Shown here piece after piece: positions 27,291 through 35,612 of a stretch of DNA of 64,000 nt (its first letter is position 1; every line of letters starts with the position of its first letter). The notes beneath the pieces were generated by a model. The model saw only the letters and a program-made list of their open reading frames with translations, was not told where the DNA came from and made no database searches. The translations under genes were made by a program, and so were the position numbers. The DNA is from Dyadobacter sp. CY356 (GTDB lineage Bacteria; Bacteroidota; Bacteroidia; Cytophagales; Spirosomataceae): contig NZ_JAJTSZ010000007.1 of the NCBI RefSeq assembly GCF_021440195.1, positions 124,001-188,000 of the forward strand, in the 5' to 3' direction.

Positions 27291-28211
27291 TTATTTAAAC
27301 AACTCCATTTTCACGTGTTCAATATTCTGTTCCACAAACAATTCACCGAACTTTGAGAACCCGTTTTTTTCATAAAATTTAGCAGCTCTGACCTGCGCAT
27401 GTAAATATGCCCGCGCGCCTTCCGGCAAATCTGATAGCAAGGCCTGTACAAGCGCACCACCTACCCCACTTCCACGATACGCATTTAGCACTGCAAACCG
27501 TTCGAGTTTATATCCATTTTCAGTTTTTCGCCATCTTGCCGTTCCGGCAGGCAAATCATTTACTTTGGCCAGATAATGCGTCGCTATATCATTTCCATCT
27601 TCTTCTGCCACCGCATCCACATTTTGACCGATCACAAATACCTGGCGTCTGATAGCGAATGCCGTTTTCAGATCTTCGGGATTTGAAATTTTTACTACTT
27701 CAATTTTATTTTCAGATACTTTTGCGTCTTTATTTTCTTCCATAATGCTGAGTGCTCTTTCCAAAAAGCTCTTTCTTTTAAAAGCCGCTTCAACTTCAAT
27801 AATAGCCAGCATGATGTTATTAGTCGTATCAGTCAGCTCGGTTATGGCGGCTACCATGATTTCCCAGACAGGTTTCATTTTACCAATCAATTCTTCGGCT
27901 TTTGGCGTCAATGAAATCAGTCTTCGGCGGTCATCCGATTTATCTTTTGTTGAAATAATCAGTTTTTCCTTTTCGAGTTCTTTTAACAAACTAATCGTTG
28001 ACGGATGGGCATATCCTATTTCAGTTGCAAGTTCGCCGATACTGAGCGCGTTTTTTTGTTGTAAAGTATATATAACCGGAAACCACTTGGGCTCAAACTC
28101 AATGCCGTTTTCTTTATAGATTTGTAATCCGTCCTTCCTTAAACGATCGCTAATCCGTTGCAATCGCGTGGAAATGGCTAGAATTCCGGATTGATCGATA
28201 CTATTCATCAT
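27291..28211 (-). CDS. MarR regulator fused to GNAT acetyltransferase
   Basis: A 306-residue fusion. Residues 1-150 are a MarR winged-helix domain (LSIGELATEIGYAHPSTISLLKEL; wing KDKSDDRRRLISLT). Residues 165-306 are a GNAT acetyltransferase (GTARWRKTENGYKLERFAV; YRGSGVGGALVQALL; ARAAKFYEKNGF-like end) with the acetyl-CoA loop RGSGVGG. The regulator probably senses or modifies a small molecule and controls its own operon. It overlaps the upstream GNAT gene by 4 nt (ATGA), so the two are translationally coupled. A palindrome in the shared promoter is a good operator candidate. Confidence 0.9.
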   Translation of the reverse strand: MMNSIDQSGILAISTRLQRISDRLRKDGLQIYKENGIEFEPKWFPVIYTLQQKNALSIGELATEIGYAHPSTISLLKELEKEKLIISTKDKSDDRRRLISLTPKAEELIGKMKPVWEIMVAAITELTDTTNNIMLAIIEVEAAFKRKSFLERALSIMEENKDAKVSENKIEVVKISNPEDLKTAFAIRRQVFVIGQNVDAVAEEDGNDIATHYLAKVNDLPAGTARWRKTENGYKLERFAVLNAYRGSGVGGALVQALLSDLPEGARAYLHAQVRAAKFYEKNGFSKFGELFVEQNIEHVKMELFK

Positions 28212-28708
28212 AACTTTTCAATCTCTAAATGATAAAAAACATTGTCGGCCGACATGATCGGGAAAGCAGCCGGCAGGTTTTTCTTTTCAATTTTCATAAA
28301 ATGGTTTCTTTCATAAAAACGCATCGCAGCTTTCAATAGATCAACTGTTCCCAGATAAAGATCTGTAATGTTTTCTGACTTGCAGTATTCAATCAGATTG
28401 TCAAGCAATTGCTTGGCAAGACCAAATTCTTTACCCCGAAAATCTTTGTTGACAAACATCTTCCGGATGACACCCTGCCCGTTTCCTATACCGATCAAAG
28501 CGATAGTTCCGATTACTTTTTCATCGTAAATCACGCCCCAGAAATTACCTCCCGTTGCATGATAACTGGTTTCTATATCAAGAAGATCCGGCTGGTCTTT
28601 CAAAGTGATAGGAACACCAAATTCTATCTGCTGAATGGGAAGTATCAGATCTATAACCTGTGCAGCATGTGAATTTCCTATTGGAGCAATTTGAGGTCGG
28701 TTTATCAT
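28208..28708 (-). CDS. GNAT family N-acetyltransferase
   Basis: A 166-residue acetyltransferase. The start at 28708 is chosen over one 18 codons upstream, because the upstream one lies inside the promoter -7/operator region. The acetyl-CoA-binding segment is VIRKMFVNKDFRGKEFGLAKQLL, and the C-terminal AAMRFYERNHF strand/helix is typical. It is the first gene of the operon with the MarR-GNAT fusion; the two acetyltransferases may act on the same kind of substrate, which is unknown. Confidence 0.85.
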   Translation of the reverse strand: MINRPQIAPIGNSHAAQVIDLILPIQQIEFGVPITLKDQPDLLDIETSYHATGGNFWGVIYDEKVIGTIALIGIGNGQGVIRKMFVNKDFRGKEFGLAKQLLDNLIEYCKSENITDLYLGTVDLLKAAMRFYERNHFMKIEKKNLPAAFPIMSADNVFYHLEIEKL

Positions 28709-28726
28709 ATATTTCTTTTTTATCAA

Positions 28727-28758
28727 CAAATATATGTAGTTGACTACATAATTGCAAA
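28727..28758 (-). promoter_or_regulatory. Promoter with embedded MarR-type operator
   Basis: Read on the minus strand, TTTG (28758-28755), a 20-bp spacer and TATATTTG (28734-28727) match the consensus fully. A palindrome with 8-bp perfect arms and a 2-bp centre (28733-28750) fills the spacer. Binding there would block the polymerase, which suits self-repression by the MarR-GNAT protein encoded second in this operon. The leader would be only about 10-15 nt. Confidence 0.7.
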
Positions 28759-28874
28759 ACATCAGAAATATTCTTACAAACAGATTCGACAGAAATTAAA
28801 TAAAAGGAATTGTAAAATTGATCAGAGAGCAGACACTTTATTGGGAACCCTGGAAAGAATTGTTTTCAGGATAA

Positions 28875-29153
28875 TTAAATTGATAAAGAAAGGTCAGTCT
28901 TAAAAGATAAGTGAACAGGATTTATCTTTTCAACATTAGATACATCACGATTTTTACGAATGAGTGTAACCACTGAATCGAGGTCAACTATTTGTGAAAC
29001 TTCCAATGCAAGCACACCAACAAAACTCTTTCCTTTGCTGATCAGATTGAGATGTTTAATTTTCACACCTTTCACCGATTCGATCAGCGAAGTTATTTTA
29101 TGTAGACTAAGGTTTTTGCGATATGCAATTTTAATCTGGTACGTGGCTTTCAT
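28875..29153 (-). CDS. Small protein with ACT-like pattern
   Basis: A 92-residue cytoplasmic protein with a beta-alpha-beta-beta-alpha-beta pattern. The C-terminal half (GVLALEVSQIVDLDSVVTLIRKNRDVSNVEKI) resembles the ACT domain that ends RelA/SpoT proteins. No catalytic part is attached. It could be a stand-alone ACT sensor or a remnant. The gene is monocistronic, with the desulfurase terminator upstream. Confidence 0.5.
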   Translation of the reverse strand: MKATYQIKIAYRKNLSLHKITSLIESVKGVKIKHLNLISKGKSFVGVLALEVSQIVDLDSVVTLIRKNRDVSNVEKINPVHLSFKTDLSLSI

Positions 29154-29263
29154 TTGAAATCATGTTTACCGTCATCATTATCTAAAACACTATTGCATTG
29201 ATACTTAAACAAATACCTCATACAATGTAAGCAATATATTAAATCAATCAAAACTCAAAACCG

Positions 29264-29318
29264 GATATTCACCGTTTTAGAAAAGTTTTAATATTTATTA
29301 ACTAAAACGGTGAATATC
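29264..29318 (-). terminator. Terminator of the TlpA/desulfurase unit
   Basis: Arms 29264-29280 and 29302-29318 form a perfect 17-bp stem with a 21-nt loop. On the minus strand it is followed by a T-rich stretch, just past the desulfurase stop. Confidence 0.75.
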
Positions 29319-29354
29319 AAAGGTATTACAACATTAAACCGCAATCAGGCCCGG

Positions 29355-30545
29355 TCACAGCGCCAGGCTAAAAGAATGTTGGGCGCTAGCAGTATCCTCG
29401 GCTATGCTATTATCAACTTCATATATCTTTACAATCGTGTTGACAATATGGTCTATTTCTTCGGTCGTATTAAATTTGCTGAAAGAAAAACGAACATTTT
29501 CCCTATTACTTTCATGTTGAATCGCCGAAATCACATGAGAGCCACCATTACCCAAATTCGAACAGGCACTCCCACCGGATACCGCTATACCGAATGTATC
29601 CAGACTATTAACCAGACTTCCAGATTGCAAACAAGGAAAAGAAACATTCACGATAGAACTCAAACTTTTTGTTTCAGATTTACTTTCGCCATTAAAACCA
29701 ATTTCCGCAATACCGCGATTTTCAAGCTGGGAAATCAATCGTTGTTTAAGCGCTGCGGTTTTTTCATGTATACTGTCAAAGTCGCGGTATGCAACTTCAA
29801 GTGCCTTGGCAAGACCTACGATACCAATCGCATTTTCCGTCCCTCCTCTTTGCCCTTTTTCCTGCGCTCCGCCTAAAATCTGCGGTTTTAACTTATGTTT
29901 TTTATTGATATAAATAAATCCAACGCCTTTTGGACCGTGAAACTTATGGGAAGATCCCACCAGGAAATCAACCGGAAATTCATTCAGATCAATTTTTACC
30001 TTACCAATCGTTTGTGTGGTATCGGTGTGAAAAATGGCATTATATTTTTTCGCCAATCTGCTGATGGCTTCAATGTCGGTGATATTACCAATTTCATTAT
30101 TAGCGTGCATCAAACTGATCAGCGTCTGCGGATTGGCTGCTAATAAACGTTCAAGATGTTCAAGATCGACATTTCCCTTTTTATCCAGTTTTACATAACT
30201 GATCTCGATATCACCCTCCTTTTCACGCTTCAGTAAAGGCTGCAAAACCGCTTTATGTTCGATTTTACTTGTGATGGCGTGCGTCAACTCATATTCCCTG
30301 ATCGATTCTGACAAAGCAAGATTGTTGGCTTCCGTAGCACCTGAGACGAAAAATATTTCCTCAGCCGTTACACCCAGTAATCTGGCAATGGTATTACGGG
30401 AATTGTCAATCATTTCCCGGACTTTCCTGCCTGCCCAATGGCTGGATGAAGGATTTCCAAAATTGGTTGTCAGATAAGGCAAAATTGCTTCAATTACCTC
30501 AGGATCAATGGCCGTCGTTGCAGCGCTATCACAATAAATTTCCAT
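29355..30545 (-). CDS. Cysteine desulfurase (NifS/IscS family)
   Basis: A 396-residue PLP enzyme that takes sulfur from cysteine for Fe-S clusters or thio-cofactors. The PLP lysine is K201 in SSHKFHGPKG and the catalytic cysteine is C328 in GGSACSNLG. The N-terminus (YCDSAATTAIDPEV) and FGNPSSSHW are typical. It follows the TlpA-type gene after 41 nt and may be co-transcribed with it. No iscU/suf genes are adjacent. Confidence 0.92.
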   Translation of the reverse strand: MEIYCDSAATTAIDPEVIEAILPYLTTNFGNPSSSHWAGRKVREMIDNSRNTIARLLGVTAEEIFFVSGATEANNLALSESIREYELTHAITSKIEHKAVLQPLLKREKEGDIEISYVKLDKKGNVDLEHLERLLAANPQTLISLMHANNEIGNITDIEAISRLAKKYNAIFHTDTTQTIGKVKIDLNEFPVDFLVGSSHKFHGPKGVGFIYINKKHKLKPQILGGAQEKGQRGGTENAIGIVGLAKALEVAYRDFDSIHEKTAALKQRLISQLENRGIAEIGFNGESKSETKSLSSIVNVSFPCLQSGSLVNSLDTFGIAVSGGSACSNLGNGGSHVISAIQHESNRENVRFSFSKFNTTEEIDHIVNTIVKIYEVDNSIAEDTASAQHSFSLAL

Positions 30546-30586
30546 AATTTAAATTTTAGTCTGTTATCTTTTAATTGAAGAAGAAG

Positions 30587-31831
30587 TTACGGTAAGGGCT
30601 CAGCAATCAGTTTAGCAAGATCTGCATTCCATTTTTTGACATACTCATCATAAAACTGTCCTGTTCCTTTTCCCGAAAAACCGGTATGGATTTCTTTCAC
30701 TTTTCCGTCACGGCCAACAATGATCGTCGTTGGAAAGGCGATGAATTCTTTGAGCGCAACCAGTTTTCGGGCTACTTCATCCTTATCATTTTTGCCGGCA
30801 AAAAGCAGATCATACTGCACATCGTAACGTGTTTTCAATTTTGTCAGGGTGCGTTTTGCAAATTCGTAATCATCTTTAGCTTCAAAAGCCAAACCGATAA
30901 TCTCGACACCTTTGCTTTTATTTTCCTTGTACCACGGTGCCATGAAAGATACCTGATCGATACAATTCGGGCACCAGCTTCCCATTAATTCAATGATCAC
31001 CACCTTACCTTTGTATTTATCATCGCTTAATGAAACCTGTTTCCCGTTAAGATCCGGGAACGTAAAATCAAGTTTGTCATAACCCGGTTTCAGGAAAGTA
31101 AGTGAATAAGCATCGGCCAAAGCAGCATTGTCGTCTTTTACAGCTTTAAACTTCGTAGCGTTCGGACCAAAACCAATAGCACCTTCAATTGATTTTCCAT
31201 CTATAATTTTTCCGGTAACATAGGAAGGACTTGATCCGGTAAAACCTGAAAGCAAAAATTCTTCTCCCTGCACATTTCCCTGCAATTCACGACTGTCGCC
31301 GGTTATGGATAATATAATACCATTCAATTTATTTCCTTTTTGCTCAAATACAGCCACACGGTCAGCAACAGGTTTATCCGACTGGATTTTCACAAGCCAT
31401 TTTCCAGTAATATCAGCACCTGGTTTAATTTCTTTGCCAGGTTCCACAAACCGGTAATTTTTATTAGGCTGAGCTGTAAAAGGAATTGCTCTGTTCACAC
31501 CTGGCACCAGACTTTTATGCACACCGGTCAGACTTCCGTCGTTTTGTATTTTTGCAAAAAATGCCGCTTCAAAAGTATTCATCGTTACCTGCAACGAATC
31601 TGTCGAATAGTATTTTGCGTTAAAATCATCACGCCGGTCGCCATTGATTGCTGTTAGCACAAGTTGGTTTCCTTCTTTCTTCTTTACTTCAAAATTAAAA
31701 GGGACATCCGTTTCGCCCACCTTGAACACGCCCCGCCAGATACCTTCTTTAAGTTGTCTGGTCTGTGCTTCCGCAGAAATAGCGACGGTTGTCAAGAAAA
31801 AAATTGCAAATAAAAAACGATTCATTTTCAT
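30587..31831 (-). CDS. TlpA-type thioredoxin-fold protein
   Basis: A 414-residue exported protein has a signal peptide (residues 1-22, ending SAEA). A long N-terminal DUF-like beta domain is followed by a thioredoxin domain with redox motif WCPNC (C287, C290) and the cis-Pro region AFPTTIIV. It probably acts in the periplasm as a disulfide reductase. The N-terminal part resembles domains found in many Bacteroidota TlpA-like proteins. The desulfurase follows closely. Confidence 0.88.
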   Translation of the reverse strand: MKMNRFLFAIFFLTTVAISAEAQTRQLKEGIWRGVFKVGETDVPFNFEVKKKEGNQLVLTAINGDRRDDFNAKYYSTDSLQVTMNTFEAAFFAKIQNDGSLTGVHKSLVPGVNRAIPFTAQPNKNYRFVEPGKEIKPGADITGKWLVKIQSDKPVADRVAVFEQKGNKLNGIILSITGDSRELQGNVQGEEFLLSGFTGSSPSYVTGKIIDGKSIEGAIGFGPNATKFKAVKDDNAALADAYSLTFLKPGYDKLDFTFPDLNGKQVSLSDDKYKGKVVIIELMGSWCPNCIDQVSFMAPWYKENKSKGVEIIGLAFEAKDDYEFAKRTLTKLKTRYDVQYDLLFAGKNDKDEVARKLVALKEFIAFPTTIIVGRDGKVKEIHTGFSGKGTGQFYDEYVKKWNADLAKLIAEPLP

Positions 31832-32170
31832 AGGAGTTAAATCTAAATAATATAAAGTATATATTCTCTACCAGTTAACTAGACCGATAAATTAAAAATT
31901 CAAATAAATCACTCTTTTTCAGAGTAAGACAACAAATTCCCTCAACGTAATATCTCGGGCAACAATTTTTACTCAGTGGATTCTAAAGATTTATCATTAG
32001 AATTAGGTTGGGGCACCTTATTAGTCATAGGTTGCCAGAAGATCATTGAGCCTAACCTCTCCCTTCGTTCTTTATAAATCTACTATTTTGATAGACAAAG
32101 TTGTATTATATTTTTTTCCTGTGCAAGTATTATCTTTTATTTTTTTTCAAAAGATAATTTCGGACGGTGA
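31832..32170. other. Intergenic stretch with a terminator
   Basis: This 339-bp gap lies between two minus-strand units. Apart from the terminator at 32129-32158, only AT-rich sequence is seen and no clear promoter pair for the TlpA-type gene. Confidence 0.5.
32129..32158 (-). terminator. Terminator of the sugar operon
   Basis: Perfect 10-bp arms 32129-32138 and 32149-32158 lie just past the isomerase stop. Confidence 0.65.
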
Positions 32171-33016
32171 TTACAGGTTTAAAGATCGAAGAAATTTGAG
32201 TCCGTCTACGGCAATTGCTTCTTTCGAAGGTTCCATTTTCCGCCAAATTGAAGCTGCTTTGGCAATAATTTTCACATCCGGTGTAAAAGATTCTATCACG
32301 ATATCACCGGCATAATCAATTTTGTCAAGTGCGACGAAAATTCTTTCCCAGTTGATCTGATCACCGCCAGGTGTACCTCTGTCACTGCCGGATGCATGTA
32401 ATAGTGCTAATTTGCTTCCGGCTTTAAGTATAGCCAAAGCAGGATCTTTTTCTTCAATATTCATATGAAACGCATCCAGATGAATCCGAAGTGCATCACT
32501 TCCAACATCCTTAATCAGATTCATCGCCTGTTCGCAGGTATTGATCAAATCCGTTTCGTATCGGTTTAGCGGTTCAATGGCTAGTTTAATATTCGCTTTT
32601 TCAGCATCAGCAGCAAGTATCTGAAGACTTTTCACAACGGTAATCCACTGCTTTGTTTTTTCATCTTCAGGAACCAAATCTGCTCTGCCAACAGCAGAAT
32701 AAATCGGACCGGCCACCAACGAACTTCCTAAAACGGGTGCTATATCGATCAGTTGTTTAACATATTCCAATGCCACAACCTGTTCTTTTCTGTTTCCACG
32801 TAAGTCGCGCCCCGGCCCTGTTGCGGCACATACCGACCGGCATTCCAGACCATGATCATCCAATGCTTTTTTAATCAAAACAGCATTAATATTGGAAGGA
32901 TCTTCCACAGCAATTTCAACAAAATCAAAACCCCATTCTTTAAACTTTGGAAAAAAGCTTATGCTCTCGTTGGTGAAGGGAGAGGAAAATAAATAGGTAT
33001 TGATACCGAATTTCAT
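32171..33016 (-). CDS. Sugar isomerase/epimerase (xylose isomerase-like TIM barrel)
   Basis: A 281-residue cytoplasmic protein of the AP-endonuclease-2/xylose-isomerase-like family. Metal-binding candidates are the Glu in IAIEPLNRYETD, the Asp/His in RIHLDAFHMN, and the Glu in DIVIESF, which resembles the D-tagatose/D-psicose 3-epimerase group. It is the last gene of the operon with a RhaT-type transporter, so the pathway probably handles rhamnose or a related sugar; the exact substrate is not shown. Confidence 0.85.
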   Translation of the reverse strand: MKFGINTYLFSSPFTNESISFFPKFKEWGFDFVEIAVEDPSNINAVLIKKALDDHGLECRSVCAATGPGRDLRGNRKEQVVALEYVKQLIDIAPVLGSSLVAGPIYSAVGRADLVPEDEKTKQWITVVKSLQILAADAEKANIKLAIEPLNRYETDLINTCEQAMNLIKDVGSDALRIHLDAFHMNIEEKDPALAILKAGSKLALLHASGSDRGTPGGDQINWERIFVALDKIDYAGDIVIESFTPDVKIIAKAASIWRKMEPSKEAIAVDGLKFLRSLNL

Positions 33017-33055
33017 GAATGGATGATTGAAAGTGCGTATTAAAGGTAAGCGAAA

Positions 33056-34225
33056 TTACTGCTTTTGTTGTTCAAAATAATGGACTCCTTTTTTATCCCC
33101 CATCACAAAATCAGGCAGACCGTCCTTGTTCATATCTTCAATTTCGACATGCAAACCGCCTCCGGCCTCATTATCAACTTTATGTGCAATCCAGGTCGGC
33201 GTTTTTCCAGGTTTAAATTCATACCAGTACGTCACAGCCGCATCCTCTGCTCCCGGATCTCCGCCATTATGCGCATACCAGCGTTTCCCGGTAACCAGGT
33301 CAGGAAATCCGTCACCATTGATATCTTTAAAACCCAGACCGTGTGATTGGGAAAAATCTCTGGCAATTTCATGTTCCGTCCACGATCCGTCTTTTCCTTG
33401 TTCATGCCACCATATTCCATAGTTATGCGCCGAAGAGCTGATAACATCATTTAATCCATCCTGATTAAAATCATACACATACATTTGCGCACAATCCTGG
33501 CTCAATTTGGCCGGATGAAATTTCCAGTCCGGTTTTTTAGGATCAGCTGTTCCCTCCCACCAGCCATCTTTGACCAGAACGTCAGGTTTCCCATCGCCAT
33601 TAATATCTCCATAACCCAGACCATGGGTATATTTATCGGTAGCAATTTTCTCATCGCTGCTGATGATGTGATTCTCCCATTCCGTATCACCCTTTTTCTT
33701 TGGCGGACTTAGCCAGATAACCTGTTTTTTCTGCGGATCATTGGCCAAAAGATCCAAACGTCCGTCTCCGTCCATATCAACAAAAACCGGCGACTCATTC
33801 CCGATCGATGGGTGAATTGCTCTTGCCGTCCAATGTCCGGCTTTGTTTTTAGGGTTTTCATACCAGACCGCCGGATTTCCGGCAATATCAATCCTGATCA
33901 GATCAACCCAGCCATCCTGGTTTACATCGGAACTGAAATCCAGAAATGAGTCACTGTAACCGTCTTTCCATGAAAAAGCTTTTACAGGCATAATCTCGTG
34001 TTTCGTCCAGTTTGGCGCTTCAAACCAGAATGCCCCGGCAAGAATATCTTTTTTACCATCCTTATTCACATCCCCAATAGCCGCGCCTTCGGCTATGAAA
34101 TCAGGTGTTACCTCATACTTTTTGAAAACTCCGCCGGAAACTTTTTTTTGCGCCTCGGCTACAAAACTTCCTGCCAGTAAAATCTGGGCGAAACAAAACA
34201 ATTGAGCATATTTGATGTAATTCAT
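33056..34225 (-). CDS. FG-GAP/VCBS repeat protein
   Basis: A 389-residue exported protein with a signal peptide ending EAQ. It has at least five calcium-binding-type repeats (DVNKDGKKD, DVNQDGWVD, DMDGDGRLD, DINGDGKPD, DINGDGFPD, DMNKDGLPD) and recurring W/H-rich segments, forming an expected beta-propeller. No T9SS sorting domain is visible. It sits between the transporter and the isomerase genes, with gaps of 57 and 39 nt. A carbohydrate-related envelope role is inferred from context only. Confidence 0.8.
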   Translation of the reverse strand: MNYIKYAQLFCFAQILLAGSFVAEAQKKVSGGVFKKYEVTPDFIAEGAAIGDVNKDGKKDILAGAFWFEAPNWTKHEIMPVKAFSWKDGYSDSFLDFSSDVNQDGWVDLIRIDIAGNPAVWYENPKNKAGHWTARAIHPSIGNESPVFVDMDGDGRLDLLANDPQKKQVIWLSPPKKKGDTEWENHIISSDEKIATDKYTHGLGYGDINGDGKPDVLVKDGWWEGTADPKKPDWKFHPAKLSQDCAQMYVYDFNQDGLNDVISSSAHNYGIWWHEQGKDGSWTEHEIARDFSQSHGLGFKDINGDGFPDLVTGKRWYAHNGGDPGAEDAAVTYWYEFKPGKTPTWIAHKVDNEAGGGLHVEIEDMNKDGLPDFVMGDKKGVHYFEQQKQ

Positions 34226-34282
34226 ATTTTCAGATTATCAGGTGGTTCAGGAATGTTTTTATTTTTATTTCATGCGCTCAAC

Positions 34283-35365
34283 TTATTCATGCAAATAATT
34301 ACCATAACCCACAATCAGAACAGACAGCACTATAACCAAAATACCGGCAACAATGGTCGTCAGCGTTTTTTTAGCAACACCTTTCCATTCGTTCAAAACC
34401 AAACCCCAGGTATTGGCAATTAAAATGATAAAGGCCATATGCAGTATCCAGGAGCTTGCACCATTGCCCAATTTACTTTCTCCCATACCATAAAAGAAAA
34501 ACTGAAGAAACCAGGTAGTACCGGCAAGGGCTGAAAAAATGTAATTTGAAAGCAGCGGCGTGCTTTTGTCTGTGTAGTTATAGAAAGTTTTGTTACGGGC
34601 ATTCAGCAGCATACACCAGATAAAATTGGTTGTCAAACCGCCAAGCAAAATCACGATGTAGGTTACATTGTTTTGGAAAAGAAAATTTCCCTGACCCGGA
34701 TTTGCCGCCTGCCAGGTCGCATTTGCCTCTTCTGCCATTACTTTTCCGGCATCAATTCCAAAGGCAAAACAGGCACTGAGGATACCTGAAATAATAGAAA
34801 CGGTCAACCCAAGTCCTATTTTAAATTCGGTGTTACTTTCTGAAATGATTCCGCTTTTTTTCAGGTCATTATCTTTCATCGCACCTGCTTTTCCACATAT
34901 AATAATACCAATCACACAAACCAGCAATCCAAGCAAAACCATTTGTCCCCAGCTGCTATTGATCAGATCTGAAATGGCATCTTTACCTGTTTTAGGATTA
35001 AATTCGTAATATACCGAAGGGATCAGCGCACCAAAAACAGAGCATAAACCCAAGATGATCGAACTACCCAGTGAAACACCCAGATACCTTACACCCAGGC
35101 CATAAGTCAAACCGCCAATACCCCAGAGTACGCCAAAGAAATAAGTTAAAAATAATACACTACCATCCGTATGCGCAATAATTTCAGTATAATTTGGAAT
35201 GGTAAGATAAGCAGCAAGTGGCGGAACAATTAACCACGAAAACAAACCACCTACGATCCAGTAAGTTTCCCAGGCCCAACCTTTTACTTTCTTGTAAGGG
35301 ATATAAAAACTGCCGGAAGCAAAACCGCCAATGAAATGAAAAAGTACACCAAGAAGTGCCTGCAT
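34283..35365 (-). CDS. rhaT: L-rhamnose/proton symporter RhaT
   Basis: A 360-residue inner-membrane protein with ten or so hydrophobic helices. The opening FHFIGGFASGSFYIPYKKVKGWAWE-type segment, the internal GVLWGIGGLTYGLGVRYLG and the C-terminal helix are characteristic of the RhaT family. It imports L-rhamnose or a related sugar with protons. It leads the operon with the FG-GAP protein and the isomerase. Confidence 0.9.
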   Translation of the reverse strand: MQALLGVLFHFIGGFASGSFYIPYKKVKGWAWETYWIVGGLFSWLIVPPLAAYLTIPNYTEIIAHTDGSVLFLTYFFGVLWGIGGLTYGLGVRYLGVSLGSSIILGLCSVFGALIPSVYYEFNPKTGKDAISDLINSSWGQMVLLGLLVCVIGIIICGKAGAMKDNDLKKSGIISESNTEFKIGLGLTVSIISGILSACFAFGIDAGKVMAEEANATWQAANPGQGNFLFQNNVTYIVILLGGLTTNFIWCMLLNARNKTFYNYTDKSTPLLSNYIFSALAGTTWFLQFFFYGMGESKLGNGASSWILHMAFIILIANTWGLVLNEWKGVAKKTLTTIVAGILVIVLSVLIVGYGNYLHE

Positions 35366-35612
35366 GAGGTTTTAGGGTTTAATGTTCAGTGGTTAAATAG
35401 CCGATTGTATATTTAACCTGTAAGTTGCCATGCGTACAGAAATAGCGCATCCTGTACCGTACTGCCTGAAATACGTCTTTTCGAATTATAAATTAAATAA
35501 TTCCGCGGACACTAACTCCTAAGTAATTGAGGGATAGTATTTACTCTTACCAGAGCAATTTTATAATTTTTAGTGATTTGTCCGGTAATAATTTAATCCA
35601 AAGTTGAAACAA

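Noticed and set aside
29310..29876. 188-codon frame opposite the cysteine desulfurase
   Set aside because: Shadow of a well-supported enzyme; its sequence has no recognisable pattern.
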